Assembly: GCA_030042915.1 (NCBI GenBank)
Contig: JASHYS010000107.1
Coordinates: 1-44,152 of the forward strand
Origin: Acidobacteriaceae bacterium
GTDB lineage: Bacteria > Acidobacteriota > Terriglobia > Terriglobales > Acidobacteriaceae
Length of the DNA stretch: 44,152 nt
Direction: 5' to 3'
Positions 23,675-32,293 of this stretch are shown here, one piece after another; position 1 is the first letter of the stretch; every line of letters starts with the position of its first letter. Both the position numbers and the translations under genes were made by a program. Below the pieces are notes generated by a model. That model was given only the letters and a program-made list of their open reading frames with translations. It did no database searches and was not told the origin of the DNA.

Positions 23675-24583
23675 ATGCGGCTCGCCCGGTCAGCGCTGGG
23701 ATTCAAAGAGCAGGTGATGGCCCACAGACTTGATGAAAAGGCGCCTGTGTCCCGAGTCCGCCACACTTTCAGGCGTTCTGCCGGCCTGTTCCTCATTTTC
23801 ACCCCGTTGTTTTATTTTGGGGATTTTGCCAAGACCACGTTCGATTTCATTCATGACGTTCGGACCGGCGCGGTGAGAGCCAGCTTCGAGTCGTACACGC
23901 AGAAAATGCAACAGCAGGTTGCCAGGCAGTCCGCCGCCCTGGAGAAGGTGAATCCGGCTGCGCTTTACGGCGTTTACGCCAGCGCGATCAACGACTACGA
24001 CTGCAGCTGGACTTTTGTTTGTCACTTGAGGCAGTTCGGCCCCAACGACTGGATCATTGTCAACGGAATACCGATCGGCCATAAGCCCAGGCCGCTGGTG
24101 ACAGGCGGTTTCCCGACCGGAGCCACCATAAGGGGAACACCGCACGCATTTGGCGAAATGGCCGCTGCGATCTGGGATCATGGGCTTTGGGCCACGGGGA
24201 TGTTCGCAGCATGCGCGATACTTTGGCTCGCGCTCTGGGTTATGCTTTCCCGCTGGATGTTGGGAACGCAGCATCCCATGGCTGTGCTGCTTTCGCTGAC
24301 GCTGTTCGTTCTGTCGCCCGCTCCCGTTTCCGGGCTGGTTTGGTGCGTACAGTGGGTGGGAGCGTTCATTCTCAATCACATCGGCTGGCCAATCGCTCTT
24401 GTAGCCCATGTGGTGGCCTACGGCGGCGCGGTAGCCATCGCAGTCGGATTCGTAGACACCTTGCGCAGCCCGCGCGAGCTGAAGGAAGCGCTGGAAGTAT
24501 TGACAAAACCCCGATCGGATGAGGGCCTCAGCGAATCGAATTCTTCAGAGCCGGCGCAATCGGCCAGCCCGGAAAAATCCTGA
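23675..24583 (+). CDS. Multi-pass membrane protein of unknown function
   Basis: This protein is 302 residues long from ATG 23675; an in-frame ATG at 23717 (MAHRLDEKAP) is equally possible, as neither has a good ribosome site. One hydrophobic segment at about 36-52 (AGLFLIFTPLFYFGDFAK) is followed by an extracytoplasmic-looking region of about 120 residues with a Cys pair (NDYDCSWTFVCHLRQFGPND). Four hydrophobic segments follow at about 177-200, 208-222, 226-244 and 245-265, then a charged, Ser-rich cytoplasmic tail. No known family is recognised. The next gene, a channel-like protein on the same strand, starts 141 bp downstream, but cotranscription is only a guess. Confidence 0.72.
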   Translation: MRLARSALGFKEQVMAHRLDEKAPVSRVRHTFRRSAGLFLIFTPLFYFGDFAKTTFDFIHDVRTGAVRASFESYTQKMQQQVARQSAALEKVNPAALYGVYASAINDYDCSWTFVCHLRQFGPNDWIIVNGIPIGHKPRPLVTGGFPTGATIRGTPHAFGEMAAAIWDHGLWATGMFAACAILWLALWVMLSRWMLGTQHPMAVLLSLTLFVLSPAPVSGLVWCVQWVGAFILNHIGWPIALVAHVVAYGGAVAIAVGFVDTLRSPRELKEALEVLTKPRSDEGLSESNSSEPAQSASPEKS

Positions 24584-24724
24584 CCGACTGCATGGCTGCG
24601 GTCCCTTGGCGAGCGATTCCTTCGATCCCGGCCCGCGATTCGGTGGGCGTTCTGCCCGGCTACAATGTGAGGAACGGCTGCGACTTCCCCGCGCGGGCGC
24701 GCGGAGGCGCGCAACGGAGGCCTG

Positions 24725-25909
24725 ATGCACGTATTCGCCCTCATCGCCGGCATCATGTGCCTCTTCTTCACGCTGCTTGACGCCTTCCAAACGATCATTT
24801 TGCCGCGGCGCGCGGTGGGCCGGTTTCGGATCACCAAGCTTTTCTTTATTACCAGCTGGCGGCCCTGGCTGTGGTTCACGCGCCGCTTCCACAACGCGCG
24901 CAAGCGCGAAACCGCCCTCAGCTTTTACGGCCCGCTCTCACTGGTTGCGCTGCTTGCCATCTGGGCGGGAACCATGCTTTTCGGCTTTGCCTTGCTGTTT
25001 TATGCAGCCGGCAGCCCATTTACCGACGCGGCGCACCGAAGGGGCTTCACTTCGGACCTTTATGTCAGTGGGACCACGATCTTCACGCTCGGCCTGGGCG
25101 ACGTGACGCCGCAGGACTCACTGGCCCGCGCCCTGGTGATTCTGGAATCCGGGTCGGGCCTCGGCCTGCTGGCCGTGGTGATGGGCTACTTTCCAGTTCT
25201 CTACAGCGCTTTTTCGCGCCGCGAGGTGAGCATTTCGCTTCTCGACGCCCGCGCCGGCTCGCCGCCGACGGCGGCCGAACTGCTGCGCCGCCACTCCTAC
25301 CCGGGAGGCGATGAGGCGCTTTCTCTTCTGCTGACAGAATGGGAGCGCTGGTCGGCCGAGCTGCTGGAAAGCCATATTTCCTATCCGCTGCTTTGCTACT
25401 TTCGCTCGCAACACGCCAATCAAAGCTGGCTGGGCGCGCTGACCGCCATCCTGGACACTTCGGCGCTACTCATCTCGGGCATTCGCAATCAGCCGGCACG
25501 GCAGGCGCAGCTCACCTTTGCCATGGCGCGGCACGCGCTGGTGGATCTGGCGCAGATCTTCGGTTTGGGTCCGGAGAGCGGCGCGGCCGATCGCCTGCCG
25601 CCGGAGCGTTATCAAAAGCTCTTTGATCTGCTTTGCCAGAGCGGTGTGAACGTGTGCCGCGACGAGTTCTCAAGCGAGCGTCTGCGCGAGATGCGCTTTC
25701 TCTACGAGGGATACGCGCTGGCCCTGAGCCGATATTTATCGATGCCTCTGCCGCCCTGGATCGCCGACCGGCCGTTCAAGGACAACTGGATGACCGTGGC
25801 CCGGGTGCGCGCGCAGGCGGAGCAATCGGGCGGCGGAGGCTCGACCGCTGAACCCGCACCTCAAGATTTTGTGGTGCCCACTCTGATCGACCATCACCAC
25901 GATTTTTGA
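24725..25909 (+). CDS. Two-transmembrane potassium-channel-like protein (Ion_trans_2) with atypical filter
   Basis: This 394-residue protein has an N-terminal hydrophobic helix (3-26), an outer helix at about 68-95 (LSLVALLAIWAGTMLFGFAL), then a pore loop with T121-L-G-L-G-D126 in TTIFTLGLGDVTP, and an inner helix at about 132-160. The position and surroundings match bacterial K+ channels of the Ion_trans_2 family. The filter normally reads TVGYGD, so Tyr/Phe is replaced by Leu, and ion selectivity may differ. The last 230 residues are a soluble helical domain without RCK/TrkA-N nucleotide motifs and of unknown function, ending in a Gly-rich tail. GGAGG lies 4-5 nt before the ATG. TACAAT at 24661 is a possible -10. 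It converges with the EF-hand gene (10 bp). Confidence 0.8.
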   Translation: MHVFALIAGIMCLFFTLLDAFQTIILPRRAVGRFRITKLFFITSWRPWLWFTRRFHNARKRETALSFYGPLSLVALLAIWAGTMLFGFALLFYAAGSPFTDAAHRRGFTSDLYVSGTTIFTLGLGDVTPQDSLARALVILESGSGLGLLAVVMGYFPVLYSAFSRREVSISLLDARAGSPPTAAELLRRHSYPGGDEALSLLLTEWERWSAELLESHISYPLLCYFRSQHANQSWLGALTAILDTSALLISGIRNQPARQAQLTFAMARHALVDLAQIFGLGPESGAADRLPPERYQKLFDLLCQSGVNVCRDEFSSERLREMRFLYEGYALALSRYLSMPLPPWIADRPFKDNWMTVARVRAQAEQSGGGGSTAEPAPQDFVVPTLIDHHHDF

Positions 25910-25919
25910 GTGAGCCGGC

Positions 25920-26237
25920 CTACTTGCCCTGCACCTCGGGGCTGACGTGCTGCTCGACATACAACTGCGTTGCCAGCAGGTCCTTCTGATCGATGTAGCC
26001 GTCATGGTTGGTATCGAGGCGATCGAACTCTTTGGACATGAAGTTCATCCATTCCTTCTTGGAAATTCTGCCGTCCTTGTCGGTGTCCATCAAGAGCATG
26101 ATCTGCTTGGCGTTCTGCTCCGCGATAAAAGGAAGATTAGGGCTTTTGGGCGAGGCGGTGGTCATTTGGGCGAAGCTCTTCGGAGCCAAAGCAGGGCCGA
26201 GAACCGCCAGCGCGGCCATCAAATCTCTCCTGGTCAT
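25920..26237 (-). CDS. Exported EF-hand protein
   Basis: This 105-residue protein has an export signal with a twin-arginine-like start (MTRRDLMAALAVLGPALA, cleavage near FAQ at 22-24). It carries two calcium-binding EF-hand loops: DTDKDGRISKKE (51-62), and DTNHDGYIDQKD (75-86), which has Asp instead of Glu at position 12. The loops are joined by an amphipathic helix (WMNFMSKEFDRL). AAGGAA lies about 6 nt before the ATG. It is likely a periplasmic Ca2+-binding protein. The partner is unknown. It stands alone on this strand, divergent from the 60 aa gene. Confidence 0.85.
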   Translation of the reverse strand: MTRRDLMAALAVLGPALAPKSFAQMTTASPKSPNLPFIAEQNAKQIMLLMDTDKDGRISKKEWMNFMSKEFDRLDTNHDGYIDQKDLLATQLYVEQHVSPEVQGK

Positions 26238-26432
26238 GATGAGTTCCTTTCGTTAGTTAATAATCCAGTGCCAAGGCATTGTACCCCTGTTGCGGGCCAC
26301 GAGGCATAAAGGCCGGTGCGAGCGCTGGTAACTGCGCAGAGGCCTCCAGCGGTGCACTGCCGGCGGGACCCGTTCTGCTGTGTGAAAAGCCCTACAATAT
26401 GGAGAGAAGAATTTTTCAGATTGAGGAGAATC

Positions 26433-26615
26433 ATGCCGCTCTCGGGAGAAGCCATCCGCCTGATGAACTACATTGACGACGTCGCCGTAACCTTGCGCCG
26501 GGTGCTGGCGGCGGTCCCCACGCTCCCCGCCGAAGAACGCGCAAAAGTGGCCGAACATCTGCAGGGGGCGCGCCCAAGCGCCGAAGACGTGGTGGAGGCG
26601 CTGAACGCCAAGTAA
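26433..26615 (+). CDS. Small protein of unknown function (60 aa)
   Basis: The ATG at 26433 has the good ribosome site GAGGAG 4-5 nt upstream, and TACAAT at 26393-26398 is a possible -10. Longer in-frame starts further upstream lack a ribosome site. The protein is acidic and helical: LMNYIDDVAVTLRRVLAAVP, then LPAEERAKVAEHL and SAEDVVEALNAK. There is no signal peptide. It is 30 bp upstream of the dehydrogenase-like gene and probably cotranscribed. Family not recognised. Confidence 0.65.
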   Translation: MPLSGEAIRLMNYIDDVAVTLRRVLAAVPTLPAEERAKVAEHLQGARPSAEDVVEALNAK

Positions 26616-26645
26616 GGCCAAAGCGGCGTTTTGCGAGCCTGGCGA

Positions 26646-27170
26646 GTGACCACGGTAGCCATCATTGGAGCCGGGCCCCTGGGCCGATGGCTGGCAATCG
26701 GAGCGGCCCGCGCCGGCTATCGCGTGTTGCTTGAGGACGTGATGCCGGGCAACTTGCATCATGCCCGCGAATCGATTCGGCAGCAGTTGAATGCGCGGTC
26801 GTTGCCGGCGGTGATTTTCGTTTCCAGCATTGAGGATGCGGTCCGCGAGGCCGACCTAGTGATTGACTGCGTGCCCGACGAGCTGGAATCGAAGCTTGAG
26901 ATTCTTTGGCTGGTGGATCGCATGGCGCCGCCGCGCACGGTGATTGCTACGCCGACGAGTTTGTCGATCGCCGACTTGGCCGGCTGCACAAACCGTCCCG
27001 AGAAGTGCATGGCCATTGCCGCTTCGCCGGAGGCGTTGACCGGCGGCGTGGAGTGCGACCTGGTGCTGCGCGCGGGGCCGATGACGGACGAAGAGACTGT
27101 GGCGTTGGTGGTTGATTTCTGGGGGCAGCTTGGGTTCTGGCCGGTGGTGGAGCGGAGGGTTGGATCTTAG
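26646..27170 (+). CDS. 3-hydroxyacyl-CoA dehydrogenase NAD-binding-domain protein lacking the C-terminal domain
   Basis: This protein has 174 residues from GTG 26646 (a TTG at 26631 is also possible). TTVAIIGAGPLGRWLAIGAA is a Rossmann dinucleotide loop, with Glu/Asp after the second strand (VLLEDV) indicating NAD. VREADLVIDCVPDELESK and TVIATPTSLSIADLA follow as in 3HCDH_N, ending soon after the region equal to 'NP....VEV'. The C-terminal 3HCDH domain that normally completes the active site and dimer is absent, and the Glu of the usual catalytic His-Glu pair cannot be identified. It may be a stand-alone domain family or a truncated gene. Sequence quality and codon use look normal, with no frameshift visible downstream. 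Confidence 0.75.
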   Translation: MTTVAIIGAGPLGRWLAIGAARAGYRVLLEDVMPGNLHHARESIRQQLNARSLPAVIFVSSIEDAVREADLVIDCVPDELESKLEILWLVDRMAPPRTVIATPTSLSIADLAGCTNRPEKCMAIAASPEALTGGVECDLVLRAGPMTDEETVALVVDFWGQLGFWPVVERRVGS

Positions 27171-27181
27171 TTTTTCGCGGT

Positions 27182-27217
27182 CCCACCCTTGCAGCAAAAG
27201 GCGCTGTAAGGATGGGG
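27182..27217. repeat. GC hairpin between convergent genes (dispersed-repeat type)
   Basis: CCCACCCTTGCAGC (27182-27195) pairs with GCTGTAAGGATGGG (27203-27216) in 12 of 14 positions, with an AAAAGGC loop. It lies between the ends of the dehydrogenase-like gene and pckG and could act as a bidirectional terminator-like structure, though no T-run follows. The outer C-run/G-run and AAAG loop match the hairpins at 5826, 8615 and 23059. Confidence 0.65.
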
Positions 27218-27237
27218 CAACGAGAGCGTGGGATACA

Positions 27238-29088
27238 TCAGAGGCGGCAGATGAGGAGCTCGCGCTCATAGATCATCTCGGGGGGCAGGTGATCGTGCAG
27301 GTCGATAAAGAGCTCTTCGTGGCCGATGAGTTCCTTACGCCAGGCGCTGCGATCGACTTCCTGCATTTTGTCGAAGTGCTGAGGCGAGATGTCGAGGCCC
27401 TCCCAATCCATGTCTTCGTAGTAAGGGATCCAGCCGATGGCGGTTTCTTTGCCCTGGGCGCGCCCGTGAAGGCGGTCGACGATCCACTTGAGGACGCGCA
27501 TGTTTTCGCGGAACCCAGGCCACAGGAACTCGCCGTCTTCGCCCTTGCGGAACCAGTTGACGTGAAAGATGCGCGGGGTGGAGCTGAGAGTGCGCTGCAT
27601 CCTGATCCAGTGACGGAAGTAGTCGCCCATGTGATAGCCGCAGAAAGGCAGCATGGCCATGGGATCGCGGCGCACCATGCCCAGCGCGCCTGCTGCTGCC
27701 GCGGTGGTTTCAGAGCCCATGGTCGCGCCCACGTAGACGCCCGCGCTCCAGTTGAAGGCCTGATAGACGAGGGGGATGGTGGTGGAACGGCGCCCGCCAA
27801 AGACGAAGCCGGCGATGGGAACGCCATCGGGATCTTCCCACGCGGGGTCAATGGAGGGACACTGCGCGGCGGGCGCGGTAAAGCGGCCGTTGGGATGCGA
27901 GGCCTTGGCCCCGGTTTTGGCGGCGATCTGGGGCGTCCACGGCTGGCCGCGCCAGTCTTCAATGGAGAGGCCGGCCTCGGCCGGCGGCTGGTCGGTCATG
28001 CCCTCCCACCACACACCCTCGGGGACGCCGTTGCGCAGGGTGAGCGCCACGTTGGTAAAAATTGTGTTGCGCCGGAGCGTGGCCATGGCATTGGGATTGG
28101 TTTCTTCGCTGGTGCCGACAGCCACGCCAAAAAAGCCGGCCTCGGGATTCATCGCGCGCAGGCGGCCGTTGGCGTCGGGCTTGATCCAGGCAATGTCGTC
28201 GCCGACGGTGGTGACTTTCCAGCCGGCCAGCGCCTCGGGCGGCAGCATCATGGCCAGATTGGTTTTCCCGCAGGCCGAGGGAAATGCCGCGGCCACGTAG
28301 GTTTTCTCGCCCTGCGGCGACTCCACACCCACGATGAGCATGTGCTCGGCCATCCAGCCTTCGTCGCGCGCGATGTTGGAGGCAATGCGCAGGGCGAAGC
28401 ATTTCTTGCCCAGCAGGGCATTGCCGCCGTAGCCGGAACCGTAGCTCCAGATTTCGCGCGTCTCAGGGAAATGCACAATGTACTTCTCGTCGTTGCAGGG
28501 CCAGGGCACGTCTTTTTGTCCGTTGACGAGGGGCATGCCCACGGAGTGCATGCAAGGCACGACGCGCACTACGTCGCGGTCGATTTCGGCCAGCACGGGC
28601 AGGCCGATGCGGGTCATGATGCGCATGTTGACGACCACGTAGGGCGAGTCAGTCAACTGGACGCCGACGCGCGCCATGGGCGAGCCCACGGGACCCATGC
28701 TGAAAGCCAGCACATACATGGTTCGGCCGCGCATGGAGCCCTTGAACAGCTCCTTGAGCTTGCGCCGCATCTCGTAGGGATCGACCCAATTGTTGGTGGG
28801 GCCGGCGGTGTCTTTGGCATAAGAGCAGATGAAGGTGCGATCTTCAACGCGGGCCACATCGCGCGGATCGCTGCGCGCGTAGAAGCATCCCGGCCATTTC
28901 TGCTGGTCGAGACGGATGAAGGTGCCCGCGGCAACCAGCTCATCGCAAAGCCAGTCGTATTCCTGCCGGCTGCCGTCGACCCAGTGGATGCGGGCGGGCT
29001 GCGTCAAGTCGGCCATTTTCTCGACCCAGCGGATGAGGTGTTTGTTGGTGGTCAAGGGCTTGGCGATAACGGACTTTCCTTGTTTCAT
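27238..29088 (-). CDS. pckG: Phosphoenolpyruvate carboxykinase (GTP)
   Basis: This 616-residue protein starts at ATG 29088, where GAGG lies 7 nt upstream. The in-frame extension to 29145 reads unlike the family. It catalyses oxaloacetate + GTP to PEP + CO2 + GDP in gluconeogenesis. The GTP-type P-loop [13 protein letters not shown] is at about 270-282, with K275. Other family segments are [20 protein letters not shown], the [18 protein letters not shown] block, [37 protein letters not shown] and FRVNWFRK-like [21 protein letters not shown]. Length is standard for monomeric GTP-PEPCK. It is a single gene, separated from the FAD oxidoreductase gene by 195 bp with a hairpin. Confidence 0.96.
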   Translation of the reverse strand: MKQGKSVIAKPLTTNKHLIRWVEKMADLTQPARIHWVDGSRQEYDWLCDELVAAGTFIRLDQQKWPGCFYARSDPRDVARVEDRTFICSYAKDTAGPTNNWVDPYEMRRKLKELFKGSMRGRTMYVLAFSMGPVGSPMARVGVQLTDSPYVVVNMRIMTRIGLPVLAEIDRDVVRVVPCMHSVGMPLVNGQKDVPWPCNDEKYIVHFPETREIWSYGSGYGGNALLGKKCFALRIASNIARDEGWMAEHMLIVGVESPQGEKTYVAAAFPSACGKTNLAMMLPPEALAGWKVTTVGDDIAWIKPDANGRLRAMNPEAGFFGVAVGTSEETNPNAMATLRRNTIFTNVALTLRNGVPEGVWWEGMTDQPPAEAGLSIEDWRGQPWTPQIAAKTGAKASHPNGRFTAPAAQCPSIDPAWEDPDGVPIAGFVFGGRRSTTIPLVYQAFNWSAGVYVGATMGSETTAAAAGALGMVRRDPMAMLPFCGYHMGDYFRHWIRMQRTLSSTPRIFHVNWFRKGEDGEFLWPGFRENMRVLKWIVDRLHGRAQGKETAIGWIPYYEDMDWEGLDISPQHFDKMQEVDRSAWRKELIGHEELFIDLHDHLPPEMIYERELLICRL

Positions 29089-29152
29089 GCGTGGGCCTCT
29101 TCGATAACCTGCGCCAGTATCGGCGACAAAGGCTAGGATACACACTTCCCGT

Positions 29153-29189
29153 GAGGCTCGCCTGAGGGAGAAAAAGACCGGCGAGTCTC
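29153..29189. repeat. Hairpin upstream of pckG
   Basis: GAGGCTCGCC (29153-29162) pairs with GGCGAGTCTC (29180-29189) with one G-T position and a 17-nt loop. On the minus strand it lies about 65 bp before the pckG start and about 95 bp after the stop of the FAD oxidoreductase gene. It could be a leader structure of pckG or the end of the upstream transcript; there is no T-run to decide. Confidence 0.5.
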
Positions 29190-29283
29190 AAAAAGATATC
29201 TGAGATTCCGAGTGGCTCTTCTCTATTTATATGTGAAATTCAAACGCGGCGGCAAGCGGAGCGGCGGAGCGGGAGTTACGCTT

Positions 29284-31008
29284 TCAGCGAGGTAACCGGC
29301 AGACCTTGGCGGCTGAATGAGCGGAGACGAGCGGCGCGAACGCCCTCCTGCGGCCGGATTGAGACTGGCCGATGGCGGCGGCAGCCGGCGCTTGCGACGT
29401 TTCCTCCTTCTGCTCGTGATACTCCTGCTCGGTATTGACGCTCCACAGATTTTCCTTGCTGGTGACGCCGGCGAGGATGTTCTCAACGGCCATCATGGCA
29501 GTGAGCATGGAGTGGTCCTGGTTGTTGTACTTGTGCATGCCATTGCGGCCCACCAGGAACAGATTCTGGAAGCGATCCATGTAGCGCACGATCTCGTCGA
29601 AGCGCTCGTAGGTGCAGAAGTAGGCGGGGTAGGTTTTTGGTACGCGCAACACGCACGAATCGCGCACTTCGTCTGCCTTGAGGATGCCGATGGATGCAAC
29701 TTCGTTGATGGCGAATTTGACGATGTCCTGATCAGGCATCTTCCATAGCGCGTCGCTGTCGTAGCAGAAATATTCAAGGCCGATCCAGACCTTGGAAGGA
29801 TCGGCGACCATATACGGGCTCCAGTTATTGAAGATCTGCAGGCGGCCCACGAGCACATCCGGTTCCTGGATGTAGATCCAGGTGTCCTGAATGGGCGAGC
29901 CGTCCGGTTCGGTGATGAGGAGGCGATCGACGAGGAGTCCGACGGTGATGAAATCGCGATACTGGAGGCCATCGGAGATGGCGCGAATTTCGGCGGGTAC
30001 GGGAACATCGACGGCGTGGAGCAATTCGCGAACCGGCATGGTGGAGAAGAAATAGTCGCCGGGGATGGTAACCAGTGCGCCTTTGGGATTGCGTGCCTGG
30101 ACCGAAGTCACGCGCTCACTGCCATCGCTCCCGGTTTCCACCTGAATGCCGGTGACCTTCCAGCCCAGCCGGACTTCGCCGCCTTTTTCCTCGATGAGTT
30201 TGGCAACCCGCTCCCACAACTGGCCGGGGCCGAGCTTGGGATACAGAAACTGCTCGATGAGAGAGGTTTCAGAGCCCTTCTGGCGGATATCGCCGGCGCC
30301 GCTTTTCGGGCTGAGCATCTTGCGCAAGAAATGCGCCGCGGCCTTGGTGAGAGACAGTCCCTTGATGCGCTGGGCTCCCCATGCGGCGGAAATCTCTTCG
30401 CACGGCGCGCCCCACACCTTCTCGGTATAGCTTTTGAAAAACGTGAGGTAGAGTTGATAACCGAACCGGTTGATCAGAAAATCCTGCAGCGACTTTTCGG
30501 GAACTCGCGGGCGAAGCTGTGCACGCAGGTAACCGGCGAGAATGCGCAGCGTGCGCCAGAGACCCAGCTTGCGCAGCGTGCCCGGTGAAAAAGAAAGCGG
30601 GTAATCGAAGAAAGAGCGCAAGAAATAAATGCGGCTTTTGCGCGGACGCACCAGCATGACACAGTCGGGATCGCCGAGCGGGCGGTTCTGACTCTTGTCG
30701 ATGCGAACCACGAGGCGCTGCTGATTCTGATAGGAAATGCGGGCAGAATGGCCGTCATGGCCAACGGAGTCGATGGGCATGATGTCAGTCCACCAGTCCA
30801 TGACGCGGTCAGATTTGGAAAAGAAACGATGACCGCCGATATCGATGCGATTCCCGTTGTGGCGAACGGTGCAGGAAATGCCGCCGATGCGCTGGCTGCC
30901 CTCAAGCACGATGGGACGAATGGACGATTTGCGGCAGAGCTCAAGCGCCGCCGTCAATCCTGCTGGTCCAGCGCCGATGATGACCGCCGTTTGCTCGGAG
31001 TTTCTCAT
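29284..31008 (-). CDS. FAD-dependent oxidoreductase related to UDP-galactopyranose mutase
   Basis: This 574-residue protein begins with the FAD-binding [18 protein letters not shown] (8-25). A second flavin segment, [14 protein letters not shown], follows, then the typical [20 protein letters not shown] block found in UDP-galactopyranose-mutase-like amine oxidase families, and near the C-terminus [20 protein letters not shown]. The C-terminal 60 residues are low-complexity Ala/Gln/Ser. Homologues often sit in glycan or lipid gene sets, but here the neighbours (pckG, two-component operon) give no hint. It is probably cytosolic. The substrate could be a sugar nucleotide or a polyprenyl/carotenoid-like molecule; I cannot choose between them. 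Confidence 0.8.
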   Translation of the reverse strand: MRNSEQTAVIIGAGPAGLTAALELCRKSSIRPIVLEGSQRIGGISCTVRHNGNRIDIGGHRFFSKSDRVMDWWTDIMPIDSVGHDGHSARISYQNQQRLVVRIDKSQNRPLGDPDCVMLVRPRKSRIYFLRSFFDYPLSFSPGTLRKLGLWRTLRILAGYLRAQLRPRVPEKSLQDFLINRFGYQLYLTFFKSYTEKVWGAPCEEISAAWGAQRIKGLSLTKAAAHFLRKMLSPKSGAGDIRQKGSETSLIEQFLYPKLGPGQLWERVAKLIEEKGGEVRLGWKVTGIQVETGSDGSERVTSVQARNPKGALVTIPGDYFFSTMPVRELLHAVDVPVPAEIRAISDGLQYRDFITVGLLVDRLLITEPDGSPIQDTWIYIQEPDVLVGRLQIFNNWSPYMVADPSKVWIGLEYFCYDSDALWKMPDQDIVKFAINEVASIGILKADEVRDSCVLRVPKTYPAYFCTYERFDEIVRYMDRFQNLFLVGRNGMHKYNNQDHSMLTAMMAVENILAGVTSKENLWSVNTEQEYHEQKEETSQAPAAAAIGQSQSGRRRAFAPLVSAHSAAKVCRLPR

Positions 31009-31121
31009 GTGGTTTTCGGCTCTGCATCTGGACCGGCGGGAAGGCCCGCTATCGGGCCGACCAAGGAAGTTGTCTAATTATGTCTTGTTGCCGCGCGGTG
31101 AAGGAAGTCCTGAACCAGAGC

Positions 31122-31646
31122 CTACCTATTCAGTTCATAGGGAATGCCGAAGCGGCCGATCTGCAGAATGGCTTTTTCATCGGGTGGCCAGATGTGCAGG
31201 CTTTCGACACGGCTGGAGCCGGCAATGCGATGCGCATCTGCGGTTCCCACCAGCTTGCCTGTCGCGGCCACGTGGAAGTGAACGCTGAGTGTGTCCTCGG
31301 CTCCTGCGCGAATCCATCCGAAGGCGTAGTCGCCAGGCTGGAGCAGAATTCCGCCCATGCGCACCGGCACCTGCACGATGAGGTAGTGCGAATATTTGCC
31401 ATCGGCCGAGTAGCCTGCGGTGAGCAGAACCACGCCGGCGATAAACTGCCCGCGGCCATTTACAATTCCCGACGCTGTCCGCATCTCGGTCTCGATGCGC
31501 TCGTTTTCAACCTGGGCCCGCGAGGGCAACACCGACTGCAGCTCGGCATCGGTAGCCTGCCGCCAGGCGGATTTTTGCGCTACCGCCGGCCAGGAGGCCA
31601 GAAGGATGGCGCACAAAGCTGCGCCTTTGGCTGCCTTCGTCATCAT
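31122..31646 (-). CDS. Exported protein, relative of the one at 35292-35813
   Basis: This 174-residue protein has a signal peptide (KAAKGAALCAILLASWPAVA, cleavage near residue 23). The mature part has LQSVLPSRAQVENERIE, SGIVNGRGQFIAGVVLLTAG, SHYLIVQVPVRMGGILLQPG and DYAFGWIRAG, an alternating pattern suggesting a beta sandwich. The same order of motifs (target domain start, YLI/V-EVPV, L-x-x-G-x-Y-x-F) occurs in the 173 aa protein at the other end of this operon. The ATG overlaps the response-regulator stop by 4 bp (ATGA). Function unknown; a periplasmic partner of the sensor kinase is plausible. Confidence 0.8.
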   Translation of the reverse strand: MMTKAAKGAALCAILLASWPAVAQKSAWRQATDAELQSVLPSRAQVENERIETEMRTASGIVNGRGQFIAGVVLLTAGYSADGKYSHYLIVQVPVRMGGILLQPGDYAFGWIRAGAEDTLSVHFHVAATGKLVGTADAHRIAGSSRVESLHIWPPDEKAILQIGRFGIPYELNR

Positions 31647-32293
31647 GGCTTCTGCTTTCTTAAGGATTCGAAAGGGACGATTCCGCGCCGGATGGCCGCG
31701 GTGGCAGCCTGAGTGCGATCGCTTACGCCCAGCTTGCTGAGCAAACTATTGATATGAGTTTTCACGGTGGCCTCAGAGATGTCGAGCTCGGTCCCGATCT
31801 CTTTGTTGCTTTTGCCGTTCACGATCTGCTCAAGTACGTCGAGCTCGCGCTGGGTAAGATCTTCAGTGCCCACGCGCTCGGCCAGCCTTTCGGCAATGGC
31901 CGGCGGAATATGCGATTTGCCTTCGTGGACGGCACGGATGGCCGCAACCAGTTCCTCGGTGGTCATGCCCTTGAGCAGATATGCCTTGGCGCCGGCTTTC
32001 AGAGCGCGATAAATATCTTCGTCGCCGTCGTAGGTTGTGAGCACGATAAAGCGCGCCTTGGGCTCCTCCATACGCAGGCGCTCGATGACTTCGACTCCGC
32101 TCATTCTGGGCAAGCGGAGATCAATGAGCGTGATGGCCGGCCGATGCTCGCGAAATTGCGCAATAGCCTCGACGCCGTCAGTGGCCTCGCCCACGACTTC
32201 GAGCCCATCCACTGCTTTAAGCAGAGCCACCAGCCCCTGGCGAACCACGTTGTGGTCCTCCACCACCAGAACGCGAATAGATTGTGTCGTCAT
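31643..32293 (-). CDS. NarL/FixJ-family response regulator
   Basis: This 216-residue protein has an N-terminal receiver domain with acidic pair ED12-13 (VLVVEDHNVV), phospho-acceptor D58 (ITLIDLRLP), the Thr/Tyr switch region (IVLTTYDGDED) and the Lys of AYLLKGM. The C-terminal LuxR-type HTH (about 148-205) has LTQRELDVLEQIVNGKSNKE and SEATVKTHINSLLSKLGVSD. It should dimerise on phosphorylation by the upstream kinase and bind DNA. The start overlaps the kinase stop by 4 bp and its stop overlaps the next gene by 4 bp, so the trio is translationally coupled. Targets are unknown; autoregulation of the operon is the simplest guess. Confidence 0.94.
   Translation of the reverse strand: MTTQSIRVLVVEDHNVVRQGLVALLKAVDGLEVVGEATDGVEAIAQFREHRPAITLIDLRLPRMSGVEVIERLRMEEPKARFIVLTTYDGDEDIYRALKAGAKAYLLKGMTTEELVAAIRAVHEGKSHIPPAIAERLAERVGTEDLTQRELDVLEQIVNGKSNKEIGTELDISEATVKTHINSLLSKLGVSDRTQAATAAIRRGIVPFESLRKQKP

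Noticed and set aside
27182..27217. Rho-independent terminator between the dehydrogenase-like gene and pckG
   Set aside because: No T-run on either strand after the stem. It is better treated as a repeat-family hairpin that may incidentally affect transcript ends.
27112..29136. 674-codon plus-strand frame opposite pckG
   Set aside because: Shadow frame. PEP carboxykinase motifs on the minus strand are unmistakable.
29089..29145. 19-residue N-terminal extension of PEP carboxykinase
   Set aside because: The extension has no family likeness, while the ATG at 29088 has GAGG 7 nt upstream.
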